The notes below the pieces were generated by a model that was given only the letters and a program-made list of their open reading frames with translations, made no database searches and had not been told where the DNA came from. The position numbers were made by a program, and so were the translations under genes. Below are positions 54,045 through 64,000 of a DNA stretch of 64,000 bases, one piece after another; within the stretch, counting starts at the first letter, position 1, and each line of letters starts with the position of its first letter. This DNA comes from Collimonas sp. OK307 (GTDB lineage: Bacteria; Pseudomonadota; Gammaproteobacteria; Burkholderiales; Burkholderiaceae_D), in the NCBI RefSeq assembly GCF_900113705.1, contig NZ_FOQI01000014.1:62001-126000 (forward strand). The letters run 5' to 3'.

Positions 54045-55349
54045 TTAGCCGCGCTTGTCGATTGCCGGTACGTCACGGGTCGGCGAACCGACGAACAATT
54101 GACGTGGACGGCCGATCTTTTGTTCAGGATCGGAAATCATTTCGTTCCATTGCGCGATCCAGCCGACGGTACGCGCCATGGCGAAGATACCGGTGAACAG
54201 CGATGTCGGGATGCCCAGTGCCGACTGCACGATGCCGGAGTAGAAGTCGACGTTCGGATACAGCTTGCGGGAAACGAAGTATTCGTCTTCCAGCGCCACT
54301 TTTTCCAGCGCCATCGCCAGCTTGAATAACGGGTCGTCATGCAGGCCGAGTTCGTTCAGCACTTCGTAGCAGGTTTCGCGCATCAGCTTGGCGCGCGGAT
54401 CGAAGTTCTTGTAGACGCGATGACCGAAGCCCATCAGCTTGACGCCGGAGTTCTTGTCTTTCACCTTGGCGATGAACTCTGGAATCTTGTCGACAGTACC
54501 GATTTCCTTGAGCATGTTCAGTGCCGCTTCGTTGGCGCCGCCGTGTGCCGGGCCCCACAGGCAAGCGATACCGGCAGCGATACAGGCGAACGGATTGGCG
54601 CCGCTGGAACCTGCCAGGCGCACGGTTGAAGTCGAGGCGTTTTGCTCGTGATCGGCATGCAAGGTCAGAATACGGTCCAGTGCGCGCACCAGTACGTCGT
54701 TGACCTTGTACTCTTCGCACGGCGTGGAGAACATCATGTGCATGAAGTTCGCGCTGTACGACAGTTCATTGCGCGGGTAGACGAAAGGCTGGCCGACGTT
54801 GTACTTGTAGGCCATGGCGACCAGCGTCGGCAGCTTGGCGATCAGGCGGATCGCCGATACTTCGCGATGGTGCGGATCGGTGATGTCCAGCGAGTCATGG
54901 TAGAACGACGACAAGGCGCCGACGGTGCCGACCAGGACAGCCATCGGATGCGCGTCGCGGCGGAAGCCGCGGAAGAAGAATTGCATCTGCTCGTGCACCA
55001 TGGTGTGCTGGGTCACGGTAGCGTCGAATTTTTCCTTTTCCTTTGCGGTCGGCAGTTCGCCGTTCAGCAACAGGTAGCAGGTTTCCAGGAAATCGCAATT
55101 GACCGCCAGCTGCTCGATCGGGTAACCACGATACAGCAGTTCGCCCTTGTCGCCGTCGATGTAGGTGATCGACGAATTACATGCTGCCGTCGACATGAAA
55201 CCCGGGTCGTAAGTGAATTTACCGGTGGCGCCGTACAGCTTGCGGATATCGATGACATCGGGGCCGACGGTGCCCTTGTAAATAGGAAATTCTACGGATG
55301 GGCTGCCATCGGAAAACGATAGCGTGGCTTTTGTATCAGCGGTGGTCAT
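54045..55349 (-). CDS. gltA: Citrate synthase GltA
   Basis: A 434-residue type II citrate synthase. Catalytic His in [28 protein letters not shown] and the C-terminal Asp region. The N-terminal ~60-residue beta domain ([30 protein letters not shown]) is the NADH-sensitive type. ATG 55349 with SD GAGGGAAGAGCC. It lies between sdhE (104 bp upstream) and sucA. Confidence 0.97.
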   Translation of the reverse strand: MTTADTKATLSFSDGSPSVEFPIYKGTVGPDVIDIRKLYGATGKFTYDPGFMSTAACNSSITYIDGDKGELLYRGYPIEQLAVNCDFLETCYLLLNGELPTAKEKEKFDATVTQHTMVHEQMQFFFRGFRRDAHPMAVLVGTVGALSSFYHDSLDITDPHHREVSAIRLIAKLPTLVAMAYKYNVGQPFVYPRNELSYSANFMHMMFSTPCEEYKVNDVLVRALDRILTLHADHEQNASTSTVRLAGSSGANPFACIAAGIACLWGPAHGGANEAALNMLKEIGTVDKIPEFIAKVKDKNSGVKLMGFGHRVYKNFDPRAKLMRETCYEVLNELGLHDDPLFKLAMALEKVALEDEYFVSRKLYPNVDFYSGIVQSALGIPTSLFTGIFAMARTVGWIAQWNEMISDPEQKIGRPRQLFVGSPTRDVPAIDKRG

Positions 55350-55453
55350 GGCTCTTCCCTCAATCAAAAGGTGACTCTAAATCAAAAAAAACAAAAGACG
55401 CTGCTAGCAGATCGACATCTCCCGCGGCCGTCGCCGCCAGCGGAGATACCGGC

Positions 55454-55723
55454 TTAAGCAGTGCGTATTCTGGCTAACAGTGCATGCACTTGCGGCAAAT
55501 CCAGCAAGCCGTCCGGTTCTTTACGGACTAGCAGTAAATCCATTAGTTCAATGTCGGACAGCTCCATGAGACGCGAAAAAGCGTCAACATCGTCATCCGT
55601 CATGCTGGCTTCGTTTGCATCCAGGAAACGGGTCAGTATCAGATCGTTTTCAAGCAGGCCGCGTCGCGCGCGCCAGCGCAGGCGGGCTCGGTTGGCTGGA
55701 TCGGCTTGATGGATGATAGGCAT
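55454..55723 (-). CDS. sdhE: Succinate dehydrogenase assembly factor SdhE
   Basis: An 89-residue SdhE/Sdh5 (YgfY) protein that promotes covalent FAD attachment to SdhA. The conserved RGLLENDLILTRF is present. ATG 55723 (MPIIHQADPANRARL) is preferred over GTG 55732. It lies 129 bp after sdhB, in the sdhCDAB-sdhE order. Confidence 0.93.
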   Translation of the reverse strand: MPIIHQADPANRARLRWRARRGLLENDLILTRFLDANEASMTDDDVDAFSRLMELSDIELMDLLLVRKEPDGLLDLPQVHALLARIRTA

Positions 55724-55852
55724 GGAAACCACTTATTCTATTTGATATCGCCGTTCGGCGCTTTCGACGAACAGTTCTAAAACTGTTGCAAAAACCAGGG
55801 CGGGAAGACTTGAAAGTTTCGCCGCCCTGCTTATTCTCTCTTGCTTACTCTC

Positions 55853-56566
55853 TTATACCGCGCGACGAACCATCAGCTCTTTGATCTTGCCGATCGCTGC
55901 ATTCGGGTTCAAACCCTTTGGACAGACATCGACGCAGTTCATGATCGAACGGCAACGGAACAGGCGATACGGATCTTCCAGGTTGTCCAGACGGGCGCCG
56001 GTGGCTTCATCGCGGCTGTCGGCGATGAAACGGTAGGCTTGCAGCAAGCCGGCCGGGCCGACGAACTTGTCCGGATTCCACCAGAACGACGGGCAGGAAG
56101 TCGAGCAGCATGCGCACAGGATGCACTCGTACAGGCCATCCAGCTCTTCGCGCTGTTCAGGCGACTGCAGACGCTCTTTTTCCGGCGGAATGCTGTCGTT
56201 GATCAGGAACGGCTTGATCGACTCGTATTGCTTGAAGAACTGCGTCATGTCGACGATCAGGTCGCGGATCACCGGCAGGCCTGGCAACGGCCGCAAGATA
56301 ATCGGCTCGCTCAGTTCGTTCAGGTTGGTGGTGCAAGCCAGACCGTTCTTGCCGTTGATGTTCATGGCGTCGGAACCGCACACGCCTTCGCGGCATGAGC
56401 GGCGCAGCGCCAGAGAATCGTCGACGTCGGCCTTGATGCGTTGCAGGGCATCCAGCAGCATCTTGTCGGTTGGCAGCAGCTCTACCGTCAAGTCCTGCAT
56501 GTAAGGCTTGGCATCCTTATCAGGATCGTAGCGGTAGATTTTAAATTTCAAAGTACGTGATGACAT
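55853..56566 (-). CDS. sdhB: Succinate dehydrogenase iron-sulfur subunit SdhB
   Basis: A 237-residue protein. 2Fe-2S ligands [12 protein letters not shown]; 4Fe-4[17 protein letters not shown]; 3Fe-4S region [17 protein letters not shown]. It passes electrons from SdhA flavin to the quinone site. It lies 83 bp downstream of sdhA. Confidence 0.97.
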   Translation of the reverse strand: MSSRTLKFKIYRYDPDKDAKPYMQDLTVELLPTDKMLLDALQRIKADVDDSLALRRSCREGVCGSDAMNINGKNGLACTTNLNELSEPIILRPLPGLPVIRDLIVDMTQFFKQYESIKPFLINDSIPPEKERLQSPEQREELDGLYECILCACCSTSCPSFWWNPDKFVGPAGLLQAYRFIADSRDEATGARLDNLEDPYRLFRCRSIMNCVDVCPKGLNPNAAIGKIKELMVRRAV

Positions 56567-56649
56567 GGCTATACCTCTTGTTTTTAATTATTGTGGAGCA
56601 GAGCCCGGGCGCCCGTATGGTTTGGCGCGCCTTGCCCCGCCCCGACAAA

Positions 56650-58428
56650 TTAGAATGTACGTGGCTTTGGCTTGAACGTATCAACTGTCAGCGGCTTGGT
56701 AACCACTGGCTTGTAGTCGAGACGATTACCTTCGGAGTACCACAAGGTGTGCTTCATCCAGTTTTCGTCATCACGCTTTTCATAATCGCGATGCGCATGC
56801 GCGCCGCGCGATTCTTTACGAGCTGCAGCCGAGGTAATGGTGGCCTTGGCGGTTTCGATCAGGTTGTCCAGTTCCAGCGCTTCGACACGTGCTGTGTTGA
56901 ATACCTTGGATTTGTCCTTGAACGAAACGTGCTTGCGCCGCTCGTCCAGCACCATGATTTCCTTGTAGCCCTGTTGCAGCAATTCGTCGGTACGGAACAC
57001 GCCGCAGTAGTGCTGCATGGTCTTGCGGATATCGCCGGCCACGTCTTGCACACGCTCGGAACCGGTGCTGGTTTCCAGCTTGGCCAGGCGCGCCAGGGCG
57101 ACGTCGGCTGCATCCGCCGGCAACGGCTTGTTGCTGCGTTCCTTGAGCTTGCTGTCGACAATGTGATTGCCGGCGGCACGGCCGAACACCACCAGATCCA
57201 GCAGCGAATTGGTACCCAGGCGATTGGCGCCGTGCACCGATACGCAAGCGCATTCGCCGATGGCGTACAAGCCATTGACTACTGCGTTCGGGATACCGTT
57301 CTTCGGCACTACAACCTGGCCGTAAACGTTGGTCGGGATACCGCCCATTTGATAATGGATGGTCGGCACGACTGGAATCGGCTCTTTCAGAGCGTCAACG
57401 TTAGCGAACTTGTGGCCGATTTCAAGAATCGAAGGCAGACGCTTCATGATGGTTTCGGCGCCGATGTGGCGCAGATCCAGCATCACGTGATCCTTGTTCG
57501 GACCGCAGCCACGGCCTTCCTTGATTTCCTGGTCCATCGAACGCGATACGAAGTCGCGCGGCGCCAGATCTTTCAAGGTTGGCGCATAGCGCTCCATGAA
57601 ACGTTCGCCGTTGGCGTTGATCAGAATGCCGCCTTCGCCGCGCACGCCTTCGGTAATCAGCACGCCCGCGCCGGCTACGCCGGTCGGGTGGAACTGCCAG
57701 AATTCCATGTCTTCCAGCGGCAAACCGGCACGCGCCGCCATACCCATACCGTCGCCGGTATTGATAAAGGCATTGGTCGAAGCCGCCCAGATACGCCCTG
57801 CACCGCCGGTAGCCATCACCGTGGTCTTGGCTTCCAGGATCATGACGTCGCCGGTTTCCATTTCCAGCGCTACTACGCCGATGACATCGCCTTCGGCATC
57901 GCGCACCAGGTCGATCGCCATCCATTCGACGAAGAAGTGTGTCTTGGCACGGACGTTACGCTGATACAGCGTGTGCAACAGCGCATGGCCGGTACGGTCG
58001 GCAGCTGCGCAAGCGCGCGCTACCGGCTTTTCGCCGAAGTTGGCCGAGTGGCCGCCGAACGGACGTTGATAAATGGTGCCGTCGGCATTACGGTCGAACG
58101 GCATGCCGAAATGTTCCAGCTCATACACAGCCTTAGGCGCTTCGCGACACATGAATTCAATCGCGTCCTGGTCGCCCAGGTAATCCGAGCCCTTGACGGT
58201 GTCGAACATGTGCCAGTACCAGCTGTCCTCGGACATGTTACCCAGCGAGGCGCCAATGCCGCCCTGCGCCGCAACTGTGTGCGAACGGGTGGGAAACACC
58301 TTCGACAAGACGGCTACATTCAAACCAGCTTCCGCCAACTGCAGCGAAGCACGCATACCGGAACCACCGGCCCCAACGATTACCGCATCAAAGCGGCGTG
58401 TAGGAATTGTGGATTTAATAGCTGCCAC
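56650..58428 (-). CDS. sdhA: Succinate dehydrogenase flavoprotein SdhA
   Basis: A 592-residue flavoprotein. FAD motif AVIVGAGGSGMRASLQLAEAG; the flavin-linked His in FPTRSHTVAAQGG; substrate-binding REAPKAVYELEHFGMPF. GTG 58428 is the start, because SD GGAGAG precedes it and the family N-terminus is (M)AAIKSTIPTRRF; an upstream in-frame ATG would give 18 extra residues. 2 bp after sdhD. Confidence 0.96.
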   Translation of the reverse strand: MAAIKSTIPTRRFDAVIVGAGGSGMRASLQLAEAGLNVAVLSKVFPTRSHTVAAQGGIGASLGNMSEDSWYWHMFDTVKGSDYLGDQDAIEFMCREAPKAVYELEHFGMPFDRNADGTIYQRPFGGHSANFGEKPVARACAAADRTGHALLHTLYQRNVRAKTHFFVEWMAIDLVRDAEGDVIGVVALEMETGDVMILEAKTTVMATGGAGRIWAASTNAFINTGDGMGMAARAGLPLEDMEFWQFHPTGVAGAGVLITEGVRGEGGILINANGERFMERYAPTLKDLAPRDFVSRSMDQEIKEGRGCGPNKDHVMLDLRHIGAETIMKRLPSILEIGHKFANVDALKEPIPVVPTIHYQMGGIPTNVYGQVVVPKNGIPNAVVNGLYAIGECACVSVHGANRLGTNSLLDLVVFGRAAGNHIVDSKLKERSNKPLPADAADVALARLAKLETSTGSERVQDVAGDIRKTMQHYCGVFRTDELLQQGYKEIMVLDERRKHVSFKDKSKVFNTARVEALELDNLIETAKATITSAAARKESRGAHAHRDYEKRDDENWMKHTLWYSEGNRLDYKPVVTKPLTVDTFKPKPRTF

Positions 58429-58430
58429 GA

Positions 58431-58799
58431 TTACACTCTCCACAAAATCTGCGCCGCCCATCCGGCACAACCGACCAACCACAGGATTGTGGCAACTTGC
58501 AAGACCAGGCGCAGAGCGACCGGCTTGATATAATCCATCCAGAAATCACGCACGCCAATCCATGCATGAAAAAACAGTGCCATCAGCGCTACGAACGTAG
58601 CCATCTTGAACCACTGATGCGCAAACAGCCCCGCCCAGCCGTCATAAGTGAAATTGCTGGCGGTCAGGAACGACACCAGCAGGATGACGGTATAAATCGC
58701 CATGACGATAGCCGTGATGCGCTGCGCCAGCCAGTCGCGCAAGCCGTAATGGGCCCCTACTACCAGGCGCTTGGCGCCAATATTCTTGTTATCAGCCAT
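58431..58799 (-). CDS. sdhD: Succinate dehydrogenase membrane anchor SdhD
   Basis: A 122-residue membrane anchor with three hydrophobic helices, including QRITAIVMAIYTVILLV and heme-ligand region FFHAWIGVRDFWMDYIKP. It is encoded 2 bp after sdhC and 2 bp before sdhA. Confidence 0.94.
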   Translation of the reverse strand: MADNKNIGAKRLVVGAHYGLRDWLAQRITAIVMAIYTVILLVSFLTASNFTYDGWAGLFAHQWFKMATFVALMALFFHAWIGVRDFWMDYIKPVALRLVLQVATILWLVGCAGWAAQILWRV

Positions 58800-58801
58800 T
58801 T

Positions 58802-59212
58802 TTAGAATGCTCCGAACAGTTTCAATGCAACGATCAACGCCAGCGGCACACTGATAATCAGGACTCCGGCAGCCGATTTGCGCGCGCTATCCTTATCCAG
58901 GCCGATATGGTTATCCATGATCAGGTGGCGGATGCCGGCGCAGAAGTGGTGCAGATATGCCCAGGACAGGGCCAGGATGACGAGCTTGACGAACCAGCCC
59001 GATGTAAAACCCTTGAAGTAATCGAAGGAAATTTCAGATGCCAGGCTCTTGTCCAGCATGTACAAGATAAAAGGCAAAAGCAAAAACATCAACACGCCAC
59101 TAATACGATGCAAAATCGAAACCAGGGCTGCCAACGGAAAGCGGTAGCCGACAATTTGAGTAATGCTTATATTACGAAACTGTGGCCGATTGGGTTTCGC
59201 GGCTTCAGACAT
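58802..59212 (-). CDS. sdhC: Succinate dehydrogenase cytochrome b556 subunit SdhC
   Basis: A 136-residue protein with three helices. RPQFRNISITQIVGYRFPLAALVSILHRISGVLMF is the SdhC signature and HHFCAGIRHLIMDNHIGLD contains the heme His. Good SD (GAGGAGAACCCTGTT). It is the first gene of the sdh operon. The 243-bp gap to the GntR gene contains the sdh promoter region, but no clear -35/-10 was resolved. Confidence 0.95.
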   Translation of the reverse strand: MSEAAKPNRPQFRNISITQIVGYRFPLAALVSILHRISGVLMFLLLPFILYMLDKSLASEISFDYFKGFTSGWFVKLVILALSWAYLHHFCAGIRHLIMDNHIGLDKDSARKSAAGVLIISVPLALIVALKLFGAF

Positions 59213-59455
59213 AACAGGGTTCTCCTCAGTTTAAAATTTTAGAGCAAGCGCAATCCCGCAATTTTCGCCTATTTTTGTGCAGCACACCAATAGTTATTAT
59301 TCAATATTGCAAATAATGGCTAGCGGCGGGTATTCCTGCACTTGCTTACGCTTGATTGATTGCACTTGGTCAGCTTGCTCATATTGCCACCAGTCGCCGC
59401 TATCGTCAGCCGATGACCATTCCAACTCGCTACTCCAGATCACTACCCCAACCCG

Positions 59456-60250
59456 TCAGCTCAATTCGTTCTGATAGTGATGGCGATTGGTCACGTACAA
59501 ACCGCGCCGCACTTCCACCGGCTTGTCGCCATAGGTAAAGGACACGCGTTCCACACACAATAAAGGCGATAATTTTTCCACCCCCAGCAACTCGGCCGCG
59601 TCGGCATCGGCGCTGGCGGCGCGAATCTGCTCGGTGGCACGGATCATGCGCGTGCCGAATTCGGTTTCAAACAGGCCGTACATCGGCCCCTTGTACTCAA
59701 CCAGCCGCTCCAGCGTCAGCGCCTTGAACAACGCGCCCGGCAGCCACAATTCTTCAAGTATCGTCGGTACGCCGTCAAATGCCATGACACGTTTGACATA
59801 GACCACCGAGTCGCCCGATTTCATGCCCAGCAGGCGAGCGATTTCCGCCGGCGCACGCAAGCGCTTCAGCTCGATCACTCTTTTATCGGTAACTTGCGGC
59901 TGGTCGCTGTCCGGCATCAGGCGCAGGAAGCGGAATTGCGAACGCGCTTCGTGATGGGTGGCGACAAACGTGCCCTTGCCCTGACGCCGCACCAGCAGGT
60001 TTTCCGCGGCCAGTTCGTCAATCGCTTTGCGCACCGTACCCTGGCTTACCTTGAAACGGTTGCCAAGCTCGACTTCGCTGGGAATCAGCTCGCCCGGCTT
60101 CCACTCACCGGATTGCAGGCGCTGCATGATCAGCGCCTTGATTTGCTGGTAGAGGGGACTAAAGGTCGGAGACGATACTGAGGGAGACGCAGGGACCGCA
60201 GCGCTCTGGCCGACGGGGTCACTACTCACATTGGACGGGATGGAACTCAT
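59456..60250 (-). CDS. GntR-family transcriptional regulator (HutC/UTRA type)
   Basis: About 264 residues. After about 30 low-complexity residues comes a GntR winged helix (PLYQQIKALIMQRLQSGEWKPGELIPSEVELGNRFKVSQGTVRKAIDELAAENLL) and then a UTRA effector-binding domain. It has several candidate starts (60268, 60256, 60250) and none has an SD. It sits between sdhC and mdh, divergent from mdh, with an 18-bp palindrome upstream, so it is a likely local regulator of TCA-cycle genes. The effector is unknown. Confidence 0.88.
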   Translation of the reverse strand: MSSIPSNVSSDPVGQSAAVPASPSVSSPTFSPLYQQIKALIMQRLQSGEWKPGELIPSEVELGNRFKVSQGTVRKAIDELAAENLLVRRQGKGTFVATHHEARSQFRFLRLMPDSDQPQVTDKRVIELKRLRAPAEIARLLGMKSGDSVVYVKRVMAFDGVPTILEELWLPGALFKALTLERLVEYKGPMYGLFETEFGTRMIRATEQIRAASADADAAELLGVEKLSPLLCVERVSFTYGDKPVEVRRGLYVTNRHHYQNELS

Positions 60251-60306
60251 AACCATAGATTTCACCATAAAAGCCCACTGCCGTCCAGAAAAAAATGTTC
60301 AATTAT

Positions 60307-60324
60307 ATGTCTTATATAAGACAT
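60307..60324. promoter_or_regulatory. 18-bp palindromic operator for the GntR regulator
   Basis: ATGTCTTATATAAGACAT is a perfect palindrome 57 bp upstream of the regulator start and 11 bp before the -35 of the mdh-side promoter. GntR/HutC members bind such sites. No second copy was noticed in this window. Confidence 0.75.
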
Positions 60325-60334
60325 AAGATATTGA

Positions 60335-60363
60335 TTGACATACCATGTTGCCGAGCCTAAACT
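60335..60363 (+). promoter_or_regulatory. Candidate promoter toward mdh
   Basis: TTGACA (60335-60340), spacer 17, TAAACT (60358-60363). The -35 is perfect and the -10 matches 4 of 6. The palindrome lies just upstream. Confidence 0.55.
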
Positions 60364-60713
60364 CGCGGGCATAAGCAGTATTTGGTGATCGCTGATTGGT
60401 GTTTGTTTCGTGCAAATCGATTTTCATGGCAGAGATGCAAGCCGTAAATTTTGGCGCCCGGCACAACGCAAAACAAACTGACGCACGCGGTTTTCGCCGG
60501 TATGATTAGAGGTTGCGTATTTAAGTCGCCGCTTTTTGTATCTTGGCATGTATTTGTATTGGCCTACATGCCTGGCTGGGATTTTTTGTAATTTGACCGT
60601 CGTTCTTATTTGAATTGAACGGTTAAGGGCAGAGTCATTCGCCGCAGGGTTTAACCGGGCGGCTCTTGAACTTTGCCCCGCACACATTTTTATCACTTCT
60701 CTGGAGATTCAAC
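60364..60713 (+). other. Long leader before mdh, no gene recognised
   Basis: 350 bp between the promoter and the mdh start. It holds no convincing ORF on either strand and no clear hairpin with a T-run was found. The mdh transcript may therefore have a long 5' UTR, or a second promoter lies closer to mdh. Confidence 0.4.
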
Positions 60714-61703
60714 ATGGCTAAGTCCCCTCTGCGTGTTGCCGTTACCGGCGCCGCTGGTCAAATCGGCTATTCCCTTCTGTTCCGCATCGCCAACGGCGAC
60801 CTGCTCGGCAAAGATCAACCGGTCATTTTGCAACTGCTTGAAATCCCTGACGAAAAAGCACAAAAAGCGTTGAAGGGCGTGATCATGGAAGTCGACGATT
60901 GCGCATTCCCGCTGCTGGCCGGCATCACTGCACACAGCGATCCGATGACAGCATTCAAGGATGCTGACGTTGCCCTGCTGGTTGGCGCCCGCCCACGCGG
61001 CCCAGGCATGGAACGTAAGGACCTGCTGGAAGCCAATGCACAGATTTTCACCGTGCAAGGCAAGGCGCTGGACGCCGTCGCTTCACGCAATGTCAAGGTA
61101 CTGGTGGTCGGCAATCCGGCCAACACCAACGCTTACATCGCCATGAAATCGGCGCCTAACCTGCCAGCCAAGAACTTCACCGCAATGCTGCGCCTGGACC
61201 ACAACCGCGCCCTGTCGCAAGTCGCGGCCAAGATCGGCAAGCCAGTTTCGGCTATCGAAAAACTGTTCGTCTGGGGCAATCACTCGCCAACCATGTACGC
61301 TGACTATCGCTACGCGACAGCGGACGGCGCATCGGTCAAAGACCTGATCAACGATCAAGTCTGGAACAAAGATGTGTTCCTGCCAACCGTCGGCAAGCGC
61401 GGCGCCGCCATCATCGAAGCGCGCGGCCTGTCGTCGGCTGCTTCGGCCGCCAACGCAGCGATCGATCACGTGCGTGACTGGGTTCTGGGCACCAACGGCA
61501 AGTGGACCACCATGGGTGTGCCATCGGACGGTTCCTACGGCATCCCTGAAGGCACCATGTTCGGCTTCCCGGTAACTACTGAAAACGGCGAATACAAAAT
61601 CGTCCAGGGCCTGGAAATCGACGCTTTCTCGCAAGAGCGCATCAACATCACTCTGGCAGAACTGCAAGAAGAGCGTGATGGCGTGAAACACCTGGTCGGC
61701 TAA
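60714..61703 (+). CDS. mdh: Malate dehydrogenase Mdh
   Basis: A 329-residue NAD-dependent malate dehydrogenase of the long type. NAD motif [33 protein letters not shown] (substrate Arg), [24 protein letters not shown], active His in [30 protein letters not shown]. It is followed by a CitE-like lyase. Confidence 0.97.
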   Translation: MAKSPLRVAVTGAAGQIGYSLLFRIANGDLLGKDQPVILQLLEIPDEKAQKALKGVIMEVDDCAFPLLAGITAHSDPMTAFKDADVALLVGARPRGPGMERKDLLEANAQIFTVQGKALDAVASRNVKVLVVGNPANTNAYIAMKSAPNLPAKNFTAMLRLDHNRALSQVAAKIGKPVSAIEKLFVWGNHSPTMYADYRYATADGASVKDLINDQVWNKDVFLPTVGKRGAAIIEARGLSSAASAANAAIDHVRDWVLGTNGKWTTMGVPSDGSYGIPEGTMFGFPVTTENGEYKIVQGLEIDAFSQERINITLAELQEERDGVKHLVG

Positions 61704-61717
61704 GCAACTGCTTCAAT

Positions 61718-61756
61718 GTAGGGTGGACGCGCTGCACTTACGCGTGTCCACCCTGC
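61718..61756. repeat. GTAGGGTGG-type palindrome, copy 2
   Basis: GTAGGGTGGAC-...-GTCCACCCTGC, 14 bp after mdh. The arms match over 11 bp (one GT wobble) around an inner CGCG-rich loop. It is diverged from the 40109 copy. It may act as a terminator or mRNA-stabilising repeat. Confidence 0.7.
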
Positions 61757-61783
61757 CCCGCAATTATTATTAAGAACTTCGCA

Positions 61784-62755
61784 ATGCATCCTACCCAGGT
61801 CTTATTCCTAGGCAAGCAACAACCGGTCTCGCTACCGGTCTGCGATCATTACGCCGGCGCTGAAAAGCTCATGCGTAAATCGGTCGCCTTGCAGCAGGAG
61901 CTGGGTCCGGTATTCGACATCACACTTGACTGCGAAGACGGCGCCAGCGCCGGCAACGAAGCAGCACACGCACAACTGGTCGCCGACATCGTCGCCGGCG
62001 CCGACAATCGCTTTGAGCGCATAGGCGCTCGCGTACACGACATCGGCAGCACTTTTTTCGAACAAGACGTAGAGATCATCTGCAAAGGCGCAGCGCGCCG
62101 GCTGGCTTACCTGATGCTGCCCAAGGCCGAGAGCCTGGCCGACGTCAACGCCGCGCTGGCCCTGATAGATCACCACAGCAGCCAGGCCGGACGGCAGGCG
62201 TTGCCGGTCCATGTACTGATAGAAACCCACGGCGCGCTGGCAGACGTGTTTGCCATTGCCGCCCTGCCGCAAGTACAGTCGCTGTCGTTTGGCATCATGG
62301 ATTTTGTTTCAGCGCATTACGGCGCCATCCCAAGCGCGGCAATGCGTTCGCCGGCGCAGTTCAGCCATCCGCTGGTCACGCGCGCCAAACTGGAAATTGC
62401 CGCGGCTTGCCACGCGCACGGCAAGATACCTTCGCATAACGTCACCACCGACATCAAGGACAACAGCACCGTCGCTGCAGATGCCGGCCGCGCCATGGCT
62501 GAATTCGGCTATACCCGGATGTGGAGCATCCATCCGCAACAGATCAAACCGATATTGAACGCATTTACCCCGCCGCCATCTGAGATTGCCACGGCGGCAC
62601 AAATCCTGCTTGCGGCCAGGCAAGCGGCATGGGGACCAATACAACACGAGGGCACGCTACATGACCGCGCCAGTTACCGTTATTACTGGAGTGTTCTGCA
62701 GCGCGCAAAAAATAACGGCGTCGCACTACCTGAAGAAGCAATAACTTTGTTATAA
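61784..62755 (+). CDS. HpcH/HpaI-family CoA ester lyase (CitE-like)
   Basis: A 323-residue aldolase-fold protein. Motifs are KLMRKSVALQQELGPVFDITLDCEDGA, YLMLPKAES, VLIETHGALADVFAIAALP and FGIMDFVSAHYG, as in CitE, malyl-CoA lyase and similar. It lies 80 bp after mdh in a common Burkholderiales order between mdh and acnA. The reaction (for example citramalyl- or malyl-CoA cleavage) is not determined. Confidence 0.85.
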   Translation: MHPTQVLFLGKQQPVSLPVCDHYAGAEKLMRKSVALQQELGPVFDITLDCEDGASAGNEAAHAQLVADIVAGADNRFERIGARVHDIGSTFFEQDVEIICKGAARRLAYLMLPKAESLADVNAALALIDHHSSQAGRQALPVHVLIETHGALADVFAIAALPQVQSLSFGIMDFVSAHYGAIPSAAMRSPAQFSHPLVTRAKLEIAAACHAHGKIPSHNVTTDIKDNSTVAADAGRAMAEFGYTRMWSIHPQQIKPILNAFTPPPSEIATAAQILLAARQAAWGPIQHEGTLHDRASYRYYWSVLQRAKNNGVALPEEAITLL

Positions 62756-62805
62756 CCGCACCCCGCCTTTATTGAGACAACGGGATGCACTACGGAGCAA
62801 TGAAA

Positions 62806-63303
62806 ATGAAGAAGAGTTTGTCGACGAGTTTATCAATGCTGGTTTTGCTGGGCGCCAGCCTGGCAGTTGCAGTGCCGCAGGTTCAAGCCCAGACCACTAC
62901 TAAGAAAACGACCAAGAAGGCCGCCAAGAAACCAGCTGCAAAAGCTGCGCCGACAGAAGTCGACGATGGCGAAGACGAAGGGACACCGGATGTCAAGACT
63001 TCCGTTTCCATCGATTACAAATGCGAGCTCGGCAACAGCCTGACAATCTATACCAACGCCGAAGACGACAAGCACATCGCACTGCGCTGGGGCAAAGCCC
63101 TGCACCGTCTGTCGCGCGTGCCGACCACCACCGGCGCCAACCGCTTTGAAAACCGCAAATACGGCCTGCTCTGGATCGGCATCCCGTCCAAAGGCATTTT
63201 GCTTGATTCAAAAACAGGGCATCAACTGGCAAACGAATGTAAATCCGCAGCGCAAGAAGCCATGCCGGCCCCTGCACCTGTCGACCCAGCACATAGCTTG
63301 TAA
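62806..63303 (+). CDS. Exported protein with MliC-like domain
   Basis: 165 residues (start 62806; 62800 also possible). The signal peptide ([20 protein letters not shown]) is followed by a Lys/Ala-rich linker ([14 protein letters not shown]). A C-terminal domain follows ([17 protein letters not shown]... [44 protein letters not shown]... LANECK). The two cysteines and the length resemble membrane-bound lysozyme inhibitor of c-type lysozyme (MliC), but there is no lipobox. It lies directly upstream of acnA (26 bp). Confidence 0.65.
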   Translation: MKKSLSTSLSMLVLLGASLAVAVPQVQAQTTTKKTTKKAAKKPAAKAAPTEVDDGEDEGTPDVKTSVSIDYKCELGNSLTIYTNAEDDKHIALRWGKALHRLSRVPTTTGANRFENRKYGLLWIGIPSKGILLDSKTGHQLANECKSAAQEAMPAPAPVDPAHSL

Positions 63304-63329
63304 TTAAATTGAAAAACTCAGGAGGAATC

Positions 63330-64000
<671 letters not shown>

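Noticed and set aside
56557-58533. 658-residue plus-strand frame opposite sdhA
   Set aside because: Antisense shadow; sdhA motifs on the minus strand are complete.
60424-60696. 90-residue minus-strand frame in the mdh leader
   Set aside because: No SD, no hydrophobic or domain pattern, and unusual composition; not supported as a gene.

Overview
The window is ordinary-looking chromosome of a betaproteobacterium, most likely family Oxalobacteraceae (order Burkholderiales; Collimonas- or Herbaspirillum-like). The placement rests on gene content and order: a large TCA-cycle cluster (acnA, a small secreted protein, a citE-like lyase, mdh, then divergently a GntR regulator, sdhCDAB-sdhE, gltA, sucA-sucB-lpdA, zapE), a fused LivM-LivG transporter protein, the polyhydroxyalkanoate genes phaC-phaB-phaR, and an FtrABCD-type iron importer. 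No insertion sequence, prophage, integrase or CRISPR array was seen. Both window ends cut genes: a membrane sensor protein at the left and acnA at the right.

Layout. 1-1.7 kb: 5' part of a 7TM-DISM-like membrane sensor gene and a FeeM-like N-acyl amino acid synthase. 1.8-6.8 kb: branched-chain amino acid ABC transporter operon livK-livH-livMG-livF. 7-11 kb: a cold-shock protein, an MFS exporter, a Tas-like aldo/keto reductase and a YfeH-like membrane carrier. 11.2-14.6 kb: ftrABCD behind a strong Fur box. 14.8-15.1 kb: two identical tRNA-Arg(ACG) genes in a 153-bp tandem duplication. 15.3-19.1 kb: a small secreted protein, ompR-envZ, and ispD-ispF. 19.4-25.5 kb: mfd, serB, a small membrane protein, a GNAT protein and a methyltransferase. 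25.5-32.4 kb: metC, rimO and the PHA genes. 32.4-35.3 kb: pgeF and rluD, divergent from bamD. 35.3-38.1 kb: a tightly overlapping three-gene operon (OlsB-like N-acyltransferase, PlcP-like metallophosphoesterase, Agt-like glycosyltransferase), read here as a phosphate-limitation lipid-remodelling unit. 38.2-47.3 kb: a histone-like protein, an orphan solute-binding protein, ppx, a DinG/YoaA helicase, a PP2C phosphatase, a coiled-coil protein and zapE. 47.4-64 kb: the TCA cluster.

How genes work together. The TCA block encodes aconitase, citrate synthase, the dedicated E1, E2 and E3 of 2-oxoglutarate dehydrogenase, succinate dehydrogenase with its flavinylation factor, and malate dehydrogenase. 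Only isocitrate dehydrogenase, succinyl-CoA synthetase and fumarase are missing from a full cycle. A GntR/HutC-type regulator is divergent from mdh, with a perfect 18-bp palindrome between them. PhaB and PhaC draw acetyl-CoA into storage polymer, and PhaR senses polymer.

The best candidates for a second look are the OlsB/PlcP/Agt-like operon with 11-bp-phased CTGTCAT-like half-sites upstream, the FeeM-like synthase beside a 7TM-type receptor, the palindrome at the mdh/GntR junction, and the structured sucA leader. All functional statements come from reading the sequence and from remembered family features; no search was run.
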